In this document: positions 48,251-64,000 of the stretch, piece after piece
Position numbering within the stretch: the first letter of the stretch is position 1
Layout of the letters: every line of letters starts with the position of its first letter
Assembly (NCBI GenBank): GCA_037975125.1
Contig: CM075857.1
Span: forward strand, 73,489,345 to 73,553,344
DNA length: 64,000 nt
DNA from: Latrodectus hesperus
Lineage: Eukaryota > Arthropoda > Arachnida > Araneae > Theridiidae
Direction of reading: 5' to 3'
The notes under the pieces: generated by a model
Databases searched by the model: none
Seen by the model: only the letters and a program-made list of their open reading frames with translations
What the model was told of the DNA's origin: nothing
Position numbers and translations under genes: made by a program

Positions 48251-48292
48251 AGAATACAAAGCAATTATCAGTGTTTAATTGCTTTGTATTCT
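48251..48292. repeat. Perfect 17-bp inverted repeat (hairpin) beside the mariner
   Basis: AGAATACAAAGCAATTA (48251-48267) and its exact reverse complement (48276-48292) with an 8-base loop, 64 bp outside the mariner's right end. It is not part of the mariner ends. It could be a foldback scar or a tiny inverted duplication. Confidence 0.8.
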
Positions 48293-50160
48293 AATTGCTA
48301 AGCTTTTCTTCAAAAGACAAAAGTCTTGTCAGATTTCATTCTTTTTTCTGTGAAATCTATGATTTTTAGTCATAAAATATGTATGCATTAATTTCTGAAA
48401 ATTTATTCCTAAAACTTTTAATTATGTATCGTACATAAATGATGCTACATGCATTAACATTTTTTCAAACAGCAATTTATATCTCACTTATAAGAAAGAC
48501 ATTCAAATTAAGGTAGATAATTGTTAATTTTGATAGAATAAAGATCATTTTTGAATATTTTCTATAAATATATGATTTATTTTTATTTAAAATGAAAAAA
48601 TAAAAATTCGTTTAAATATTAAAATCATGATATACATTAAATATATAACTCACATACACAATTAATTCAGATTTTAATGTAATATCATGACTATAAGATA
48701 AAAAATAACTACAAGGTATAAATATTCAAAAATCTTGAAATAATATCATAAATATACTGAAATACATAAATCTAAATTTCCATATTCCTTTCTCTCCCCC
48801 TAAAATTTATGATTTTCTGTAAAATTATTGTCAATATTTGTTTGATGTAATTAATTATCAAAGAGTTCTAAAATTTATGACAAATGTTTAGAATATCTCT
48901 ATTGGTGATCTTTATTTTTTGGCGTAGTGAAAGTATGTGTATTATATATACTACTTGCTTAAAGAAATGGAAATATTATAGGTCAAAACAAAAGCTTACG
49001 AAATTATATTCCTGTCATTCAAACACCAATTATGGATTACTGAAATACTTTCAAATTTATTGAGATTGATTAATATTTGATGCATAGCAATGTTCTGGTG
49101 ATTTGTTTCTATACTCTTTACATGTTATTTAAAATTCCCGATTGAAATCTCCAAATTTCAATCACAAGTACTCTTTAATCATTAATAGCGAAATGATTAA
49201 TTTTTATTTATGCAAATTCAATTTCAAATTAAAAATTTCAAATTAAAACGATTTCTAATTATTAAAAGCAATCAATGTTAATATCCCGCTTAAAATGTCA
49301 CCAAAATGTTATGCTAAACTTTTTTGACAATGAGGAATACGAGATCAGCATTGTTTCCGATAAGATTTCTTTGTGTATATTCTGTATAGATATCAAGTAT
49401 GAAGTTTCAAAGAAAAAAACTGTCTAGACACAAAATAAAACATTTTTGAGATGTCTCAGGAATTGTTTTAGATAACAAAGGGTCTAGGTTTTGTATTAAA
49501 AAACATTTCGATTAATTTATTGTTAGAGCTAATTTTCTTGTTTTTATGATCATTTATTCTTTTAGCATTTTCAAAATTAGTTTCCTTCAAATCCAATAGA
49601 AGATAGTGAAATGAAGTTTCAAAAAAATTAAGTATCTCATAAGGTATATAATATTGCAAATGTTCTTAGTTCTTTAAGCAGCATAAAATTCATATTTTCT
49701 CTTAAAAATTTAAAAATGATATTAATGTAAATGAGAAATTAATTAAAGAAGAAATTTTCGAAAACTTTCTGAGAACTCAGTCACTTGATGAAAAAAGTAA
49801 ATAATATTTTTAATTTTAATTATATTAGTTATATTTTAACAAACCTGTTTTTTTACACGAACCTTTTCATAGTTCAGTTAAATTAAGTAATTTTTTATGC
49901 TATTTAAGGCGTTTATAAGAGCAATGACTAAAATTATTAATAAAAGAATTTATGTAAACAAAATCTAAGAAAAAATTTCAATTTTTATATTAAAAGATAT
50001 GAGGATTCTTTAAAATAAAATTTCTGAATTAATGAAGTTTCTAGGAAAAAAGATACCAGAGTTATATTAAAGACTTATCTTAACGTGAAAATTATTATAC
50101 ATTATTTTCAACTCTATGCACGTAAAGGATATATTAAGTAATGACTTAAACACTGTTAAG
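48293..50160. other. A+T-rich intergenic DNA, no gene seen
   Basis: No coding or RNA-gene signal. The minus frame 49468-49659 has no motif. Confidence 0.7.
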
Positions 50161-50167
50161 AATATTT

Positions 50168-50440
50168 AAAAAAAAAAAAAAACTCTTTTGCCCGAAAGCC
50201 CATATATGAACCCTTTTTTTCATGACATTGGATTCTAGGTTGTGAAACACGTGTACCGGTCAACCTACCATGAAACATCAAGTATTTACTTTTCAAGCAT
50301 GCTTTATAATGCGTTTTATCAACCCACTAAAAGTATGAAAAGCTGCGTCTACTTGTCCCATCTGTGGACCGAACCTCAGATCTGTTCCTTGGGTGACTGA
50401 AGCCTTACCAGCACCCCACCGGGCAATACGGAGAATTTAA
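50168..50440 (-). mobile_element. Probable tRNA-derived SINE, minus strand
   Basis: Read on minus from 50440, the unit begins with a tRNA-like head: GGGGTGCTGGTAAGGC as an A-box region and GAGGTTCGGTCC as a B-box region about 40 bases later. A body follows (GGGACAAGTAGACGCAGC...) and ends in a long T run (A run 50168-50182 on +). The patch is much less A+T-rich than its flanks. The family is not named and no target-site duplication was confirmed. Confidence 0.5.
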
Positions 50441-52480
<2,040 letters not shown>

Positions 52481-52539
<59 letters not shown>

Positions 52540-52546
52540 TATATTA
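52481..52546. repeat. (TA)n microsatellite with one phase break
   Basis: Alternating TA, with an AA near 52532, ending at ATATTATAAT. Confidence 0.97.
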
Positions 52547-55865
<3,319 letters not shown>

Positions 55866-55869
55866 ACAA

Positions 55870-56165
55870 ATTAATGCCACAAAGGCCACGATGGTTGTTT
55901 GGTTCTAGCGTCTTTCTCGTTATCTGAATGTAGTGAGTTTGAATCCCGGCTTAAGTGATGTAAAATAGGTCGTGGTTGCAATGTCCTCCAAGTGAAATGA
56001 TGTCTCTGGGGGTGACAGGAAAAGTATTAGGTTCTGCCTGGCTTCTGCATCAAAATCATGAAGCACTAACAAAGCAGAGATAAGCATTCGACTGTTTCTA
56101 TCTTACTGGTAGATCCCAAGGCAAAGCGCAAGGAAGCATGCTTGTGCAGCAACAATATAATGCCG
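55870..56165 (+). mobile_element. Probable tRNA-derived SINE
   Basis: A tRNA-like head is visible: GGTTGTTTGGTTCTAGCGTC (A-box region, about 55893-55912) and GAGTTTGAATCCCGG (B box, about 55935-55949). The body is of normal complexity (GTCTCTGGGGGTGACAGG, CTGCCTGGCTTCTGC) and runs to about 56165. It stands out from A+T-rich flanks and is similar in architecture, not obviously in sequence, to the unit at 31.05 kb. Confidence 0.48.
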
Positions 56166-59100
56166 TTTCTGAAATTAGATAATCTTGGTAAACTCATAAC
56201 TCTCTAGAAAAGGAAATAATAAAATCACTATTTATCCATTGTTTTCTCAAAAAGCTGTATATTATCATAAGTTCATGCTATGCCTCTCACTTTTTCTTTT
56301 ACACCTTGAAATTGTTTTATTTATGATACTAATGCATTAAAAACCAAAATTAAAATCAAAAATATATATTCAATAGTTTAATTCAGTTAAATTAATATAA
56401 TAGAATTTTTATGCAAAAATTGCTTGAAGTTTGAGTCTTATTAAATTTTCCATAAAGAAACAAGTTTAACGAGTTATTGCACTCCATATGAGAGAATTAT
56501 GGAATGTATTCAATTTTCAAGAATTACTATTGTTTTCGTTTTAATCACAAGATATCTCAATTTTGATGAAGTTGTTAATTTTGTTATGTAATATAGCAAA
56601 TATTGTCAATTCTGTTAAATTACTACATGATATCCCGAATGCATCATTAAAAATTCTGCTGTCAACTTGAATGGAAAGTTGCAGCCGATGATTATTTTCT
56701 TTTAGATGGGAGTCAACATCAATTCAGTCATCGTGCAGCAAACAAACTGACTGCTATACAATAATCATGAATAAAACTCAATAGCACACAGTTGAGAACT
56801 CTCAGTTGTAGAAGATTAGTTTTAGGTTTTACAGTTACTTACGCGTATATTTAAGTAGAAATTTCCTATCAAAGAACGCCCGTGCTGGTCAATTTCATTA
56901 AGTGATGCAGCTGCAAAACTATCTTTACTATGAATTTACGTGACTAAATATATTTTTGAATAGTCAAAAAAATCATGTCTTGTGATTTAAGTAAAAAAGA
57001 GAATCTCTGATGCAGCTTTAACTGCTATAGTGGTGATCAGCAAATTCTGTCTACAACTTAAAAGTACTCAAAAGTAATAAAAAAATTAAAAATGGGATAA
57101 TCTGAACAAAACTGATTTGTAATTATGCAACATGACTAACATATTTTATTACTCCTTATAGATCACCCTATATCACATTAAATGTTATTTTAATTGCAGT
57201 AGGAAGATATTATTAAGTTATATAGAATAATATCATCACTTTCTTATTGCATTTACATATACGGGATTTATTTATTTTCTTACACTTTAAACACGATATA
57301 ATGATAAATTTTAAAATTTGCACAGATATTGTACGAGATTATATTTTATGGGGAAACAATGAACATGTTTTGAAAATTTGATCTGCATTGATATTGAAAT
57401 TATGATGATATTAAGATAGGCACAGTTATAACGCAATTAAATCATTGTTATTGAAAGCAAATAAATTATCTAATAAATGTTTTTACAAGTTTATTATTAA
57501 CAAGAAATAAAAATGTTTGAAATTATACAAAATATATAATGCTAATTTTAATTTATAATGTAAACTTATTTTTTTAAGAAAAGATAAAATATTTTTTTAA
57601 AAACTTTTAAAATTTTTTTAATATTTCATCATTTTATTAAACTTGTTTAAATTAAACAATGCATGACCAACAAACTCTTAAAAATATGCAATTGAGCATA
57701 TTTTACCTTCTAAACAGTTTAAAGTAAAATACAAAATTAAAAATGCTTAAGTTGCATTAAAATTTTACAGTTCAAAATTTTCTTAAAAGCGAAAACTTTT
57801 TATTAACAATAAATAGTTTTAAATCAATAAATTATTTATTAACTTTAAATAAACATTAATATTTGAATCATTTTTTAAATAATTTAATTTGATAATTTTA
57901 TAATCTATTTAACAATATTAAAATACTATTACTTAAAAGAAAATACAAAAATATTTCAAATACAAGTGCAAAACTCCAAAATCATCCATGCTAACAGTAT
58001 CAAATGAAACTTTGAATTGTATACACATTGTGCGCGTAATCCTCATTTTCAATTTTGCAAACACAAACGATGAAACTCTAACTATATTCATATTCGTGAA
58101 AACGTATTTTCACTCACACAATCTTTAAACAAGAAATAAAACTTTAAAATTTTAAACTGCGTCTCAAGAATTGTTTATTGGAATAAAACTCAATGAATAT
58201 TATATTTCATTCAGATCTATTCTGACTGTGTTAACTCTACTCATGTCCCGACGGATTTTGTGGTGTGGAGATGTTAATTCGCAGCTTTAATATCGAACTA
58301 GTATATATCATAAAACTGAGAGAGACAGGTGAAGTGCCTGAAATATTTTACCGCTCTCAAGCTGTCCGTGGAATCCGTGGAATAGGAAGTCCCACTGTCA
58401 AAAGTAGTATGATTTGACTTATGGAGCATGAACTTCCACATTCCCTTCGAACTATTTGAGAGATCAAATCTTTTGACGATTTTTTTTATCTCAAACTTAT
58501 ATCACCATAATAAATCTTCTGAAATATATAGTGAAAATATGAAAAAAACATAATTATCAATTATTAAATAATCAATGTACGCAAAGAGTTTGAGAACTTG
58601 TTCTAATAAATCAAATTCATCTTAATATCTCCATAACATTAAGAAAAAAATAACATTATTTTTGCTTTTAGATAATTCCTTCGGTTATCTGCTCTACTAT
58701 TTGTATACAGAATTTTAAGTTAATTATATTTTTATCGTAATGGGGTGATAATACATTAAACCTAATTGATGTATGTCTAAGAAAATAATCAAATAGCTAA
58801 TAAAGTATTAATTTGTAATTTCAATTTTTTTATAAAAATTGTTCTACTTTCGAAAACAATTTTGCTTTAACTTATAAATAATTTGCTATAGAAACATAGC
58901 AGATGTATTTAGTTGTTGTTCATTCATTTCTTATACATATTTTCAGTTCAATTCTTATCAGAACGCTGATAATATTTTTTTTATTTATAAGTTAAACAAT
59001 TGATTACCAAGTAATTCAGGATAACTGAAATACTATAAATCATTTTATTTGTTAAGATATTTAATCAATTCAAATATATAATTTCGCATTCAGGGTATTA

Positions 59101-62100
59101 GTAATAAATAACCATTGATGCATTATTTATTTCAAAATAAGTTGGTGATTGAATCCAAAAAAAAGCGCTAAAATATATAGGGCAACTGTAAATGTGAGCG
59201 CATTAAAAAATCTTTTACATTTTCTTAATTAATTAAATATGTTTAACAAACTTAATATAATAAGAAAACTAAAAAAATCAGAATATGTGATTAATATTAT
59301 TGACAAAATCATCGAGTTTACAAAAGTGACAATTTAGAATACTTTTGAGCAAAAATTTAAAATAGGTTTTACTTCAAACTACTTGCATTTAAATTGGGTT
59401 CCTGGCAGTTACAGAAAATTTGTAAATTATGGTAATATGTTCCCGGTTTACAACTGTTGACAGATTTTAGCTACAAAGTATAATGTCAAAGATCCAAACT
59501 GTGTAAATATCATTTTAAATGCTTTGATGCAAATTGGATGTTAGTTGTTTAATTTGTCAATATGGCAGAGTTATTTTCTCCTCCGAGGTCCAATAGGATT
59601 TACTACATGATAGAACGGCATCAAGAAACAGAAGTATATATAGCAATTATTGTGATTTCACAGAGATAAGCAAATAGCAAATTATTGAACTTTAAGAAAG
59701 GAATATAAACATAATGAGAATACATAGTTTTGAATACCTTATTCTACTCTTTCAACAAATTTCTTTCTTTTAATTAATATTATAAGAAATAAATACCAGG
59801 ATAGTCTTTTAATTTATGATTAATAATTACATATCTTTATTTAATCGTCATAAACTTTTAAAACTTTATTACTACAATCTAAGAAAATTAAGGTATTTAA
59901 ATTTGAATACATTTATGTGAATAAAAATTTACTTTCTTATTGAGTATTAATAAGATTTTTAAAATGAGTAATCTAAAAATACTTTTTAAAAAATTTTAAG
60001 AAGCAATTTATACAATTAATGGAAATTAATAAATCCACAAATCTCTTCACATATATTTTCAATGCATGCTAAGAATCGAAAAACAATCTAAATTGAAATT
60101 GTGAAGGTAAAATTTTAAAATTTTTATAAAAATTAAAAGTATGCAACGTGATTATCTTATCAATCATTAACTTCAAATTATAATTTATTTTTAAATTTTT
60201 ACATTTTAGCTTAATTATCTAAGAATATAAAATACCCAAATAATTATGATTCCTTTAGACGATCAAAATAGGCTTGAATCAGTTATACCATATCTTCACC
60301 TAAAAACATTTCTGTATAATAAAAAAGCCAAAACTTTTTAAGAGTTCAGTAATACAACGAACAGAATGAAACATGATTCAACATTAAGTATAAACTAAAA
60401 AAATACACATATTACACTATCAAAAATCATTAAAATATTATACTTTAATATCTATATAAAATTAATTTTAAGCCCTTTTTTATATAATATTTCTTTGTTT
60501 GTAATTGAAAGTACATATTAAATAATTACTTCATTAGAATTTATAATAATTTTGACATTTTTTTTTAATTTTATAAGAATTTGTCCCACAAAAAACTTTT
60601 TTCAGTTACAATTAACTATAGCTATATTTTTAGAAGATTGCAGCAACTTTAGATACGAGCTCGATAATTGTTAATAATGAAAATGTTATTGTTAATATAT
60701 ATATTTTTTAATAATAGAAAATTAAACATACAAGCATAATATATTAAATGGTCTATAACACTAATTTTTAACATGAATAACTCTGGAGATTCTATAATGA
60801 AGGATAAAAAAGTAATTAATAATAATTAAAATAGTATATTTTTGGAAATATTGCTTATATTAAGACAATCTCAAAAATAATCAGAATGAGAGTGGCATTT
60901 ATCATATTTGTTTTAGTATTAAAATTGTTAAATTTAGTATTGTTTCCCGTAAAAATGCAAATTATAGGAAATGAATTTATTCAGTGTTTGTGTCAATAAC
61001 ACTAAATAAGCTCATTTTCCATTTATATTTAAAAATTATTAAATAATTTTTTAAACAAAAGATCTCCAGCTTATCCCTCTTACAATTAACTGTATCTATG
61101 TTGCTTTATTTTTTTCACCTAATTTTTTTAATTAATTATTGGTTAACTATTAAAAATAGTAATAAATTTTGTCCATGAAGTAATGAGTTATAAATAAATC
61201 TCAAATATCTTCCAGATTGTTTCCACTGGATGCAACTAAGGTTATGACGATTTTGATTATTCTATTTTAATACTTTATCGCTATTATTATGAGAAACATT
61301 TTGAGTAAATTTTGAATATAACTATATAATTTTGAAATAATTTTTTAAAAACCCTTTCAAAAATCGTTTTATGATTAAAACTTTCAAAATATACATAATG
61401 TTTGATTTTAAATTGATAACAAATTCGAATGATAAAATTTTCATTATATTGTTATAAGATCAAATAGTTTTTTTCCTAATTCCAGGTTATTATATCAACG
61501 AAGCAATGTGTAGAGTCAAAGAAATAGGTAAAATATTTAACATTATTTTTAGTATTATAAATTTTTGCTGAAAAAATTATTTAATCACTATAAGTAATTT
61601 ATTGGCTTTTATTTTTGATCAGATAAAACTTTAAATGAAAATATAAGATATTATACAACGCATCTATATCATAAAGCCAATTTGAAACTATTGTTTTCAC
61701 TTTAATCTGCAATAATTTTAAGATTGTCGTCCTATCTTTATCAAATATTCATTTAAACATTCAAACACATAATTTACATAAATAATCTATACAATATATT
61801 GAGCCATTAAACTCTAATGGGAATTATAATAATTTATTTTCTGTACTAACTATTATAAAATGCATTACTTAACTAAAACTGTAAATTATGAAAAAAATAT
61901 TTTGCTTGCTGATTTAGCCCTTAAAAGTAAGAGTGTCATAAAATTCAACTAAAACCTAAAATGACAAAGTTTCATACAATTTATATAAAGCAAAATTAAT
62001 AAATTTTAATGAGGAATATACTTTAAAAATGCTTACTTAAGAACATTTCTGAGAAGAAAAAGTAATAACAGAATGCACAAACTTTTTTATGATTTTTTTT

Positions 62101-64000
62101 AATAATTTATTCTTTTGCTGATATTTTAATAATTTAACTTGACCCGTTTTAATTCATATATTCTAGTATACCTATGATAAAAATGTTCCTTAAATCCTTC
62201 AAAATTAAAATATTCCCATAGGACAGAATGCTTTTCAAGTTTAAAATCCAATTTTCATCATAACGTTATCTGTTTCTGTGTGCGGTTAGGTATTAATTTA
62301 TGGTTCCTTGGTTCATTAGTTCAAGGATATTGACTTCAAAAATTCGAGAACTTTATATCGTCCTCAGTAATTAATTACAAAAAATAAATATGGCTTGAAT
62401 CAAATGCATCTATTTTTTTCTGATTCATAAGGTTTTATTTGATTTTTTAAAATTCTTATCCCTATTTCACTGATTAAAGAGTCAAGAGGAATTATATTTA
62501 AAATACAAGTCCTAATCAGATTTAATGTAAAATATGTCTAAGATCTTTGATTTAATAAAATAAAATAAAATTGAAGATAGGAAAGCGCACAAATACTAAA
62601 TTTCTACAATTCTGTGAACAAACATACAAAAAATTTGATTAGAAGAATAATTACGAATTTTATTCAATCATATTTTAATACAAATACATCTCAGTGAGCA
62701 CATTTAACATTTTTTTAAAATAAAAAATGCTTTAAATGTTGTATAATAGAATATTGTTATAATAAATTTTTCATGAAAGTTGAAATACTTTAAGTCTGTA
62801 CTAATGACTTTAATCTGGGTGCTTCATGTTTTTAATGTATCATTTTTTTTATTGAAAAATCTTCAAATACTCTTCAGCAACTCCTAAATACTTTTAAACT
62901 TCGTCTTAAAACAGAAAATAATCAATGTTAATACTACAATATATGCGTTTTAACATTTACTAAACATCTTATAGTTTAATTTTATTTTGAATCTTATTTT
63001 GCAAAACGTTCAGTAGCAAATACTATTCCGTTTTGCTCAGGGAATCAATAAAATGATTCTCGCGAAGCTTTTGTTTCTATTTCACCAAAGTATCTACACA
63101 TATTAAATTAAAGTTTTTACTATACATTATATAGAATATATGAAATGCACGCAATTCTTACACTTGGAATGTCAGCATACATTTCTACATGAAATTTATC
63201 CTGAAAGCATATGAGAAATTCTTTAAGGAAATAAGATTAACATTTCACAAAATCTCAGCTCTTTTCCATTTATAATATCTCAAAGAAAAGTTTTTGCAGT
63301 GCTGAATAAATATCCTCTTTGCTGAAAATAAACAGTTGTGCAAGAAACCTTAGTTTATTTGACAGACGGAGCTCATTCATCCATGCAAATCTATGGGTTT
63401 GCTATTGAAGGAACCCAGTTTTAAGGAGAAAATATATATATCCTTTCTTCCAGCTTAAAATAAAGTAAATTGATGCATAAAGAAGGCATACTTTTTAGCT
63501 TATAAGTTTTATCTTTAAAGTTAAATCTGCTGGTTTTTTTTTCTTTAATTTTTCAGTTCTTCATTATTTATGTCAAAATTGGTTTTATTTTCAGATGAAA
63601 AAACTTTATCCTCTAATTGTTTTAATATAAGAACACATATTCTGAATTTTTAGTTCTTCCAAAATATTAAAAAATTAAAATAATTTTTCTTTCCATTGTA
63701 ACTGCGAAGTGTGTTATTCAATATGAAATGGGAGTACAAGTACTTTATTTTAAAATTATAAAATAAATACATAATACCAAGCCCTTCGGGTAGATTTCAA
63801 ACACAAAAAAAACCTTAAGAAACATATTTTTTTTAATTTTACAATTTTAGATTTCATTCGCAATCGATTTTCATTGTATATTACTATTTAAAAAACATAT
63901 GTAACAGAAATTCTTGCATAATTAAATTTTTTAAATTAAAAATTCTACTAAAGCATATATTGGTTGATACTATATTAATTTTAACCAAAATATAAATAAA
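56166..64000. other. A+T-rich intergenic DNA, no gene seen
   Basis: Nearly 8 kb without a coding frame over 60 codons, RNA gene or recognised element. Slightly richer patches occur at 56640-56930, 58230-58480 (with a doubled CCGTGGAAT near 58366) and 59390-59640; none shows a family motif. Confidence 0.7.

Overview
The window is eukaryotic, very A+T-rich non-coding DNA crowded with decayed transposable elements and very long (TA)n or (GT)n microsatellites. I see no intact host gene, no operon-like layout, no tRNA or rRNA gene and no CRISPR array. The TE mix (R1-like and RNase H-bearing LINEs, an EN+RT LINE, Tc1-like elements, a SETMAR-type mariner, tRNA-derived SINEs, a KRBA2/SCAND3-like integrase and a Penelope-type RT), together with the base composition, suggests an arthropod. 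A spider is my best guess, because several LINE C-termini look like ones I associate with spider genomes. This is inference; no host gene confirms it.

Layout. 1-2.1 kb: the 3' parts of two LINEs in tandem, both on + and both broken. 2.1-10.3 kb: A+T-rich DNA with four (TA)n arrays. 10.3-11.3 kb: a decayed Tc1-like transposase. 11.3-16.6 kb: empty except for a (TA)n and a 173-bp (GT)n. 16.6-17.85 kb: an island of clearly higher G+C holding an unidentified decayed + strand coding sequence, with a 13-bp hairpin just to its left. 18.2-20.4 kb: two different Tc1-like transposase pseudogenes between two (TA)n arrays. 21.97-23.9 kb: two diverged copies of a KRBA2/SCAND3-like integrase facing away from each other (a large imperfect inverted repeat), ending at a (TA)n. 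27.5-29.3 kb: a 333-codon uninterrupted reverse transcriptase frame between two (TA)n arrays, with a hammerhead-like half-motif downstream. 31.05 kb: a SINE. 38.5-41.6 kb: an RNase H-type LINE tail with a recognisable 3' end, followed directly by a decayed EN+RT LINE. 47.3-48.2 kb: an internally deleted mariner with perfect 31-bp terminal inverted repeats. 50.2 and 55.9 kb: two more SINE candidates. The rest, including 56.2-64 kb, is featureless A+T-rich DNA.

Nothing here works together as a pathway. Two items are best preserved. One is the mariner derivative: perfect ends, and a transposase missing the middle of its catalytic domain, as in a non-autonomous element. The other is the reverse transcriptase frame, which is open despite extreme A+T content. 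I found no intact, obviously new multi-gene system. The most unusual structures are the inverted integrase pair, the G+C island at 16.7-17.8 kb, the open RT, and the repeated pattern of transposon remnants ending exactly at (TA)n arrays.
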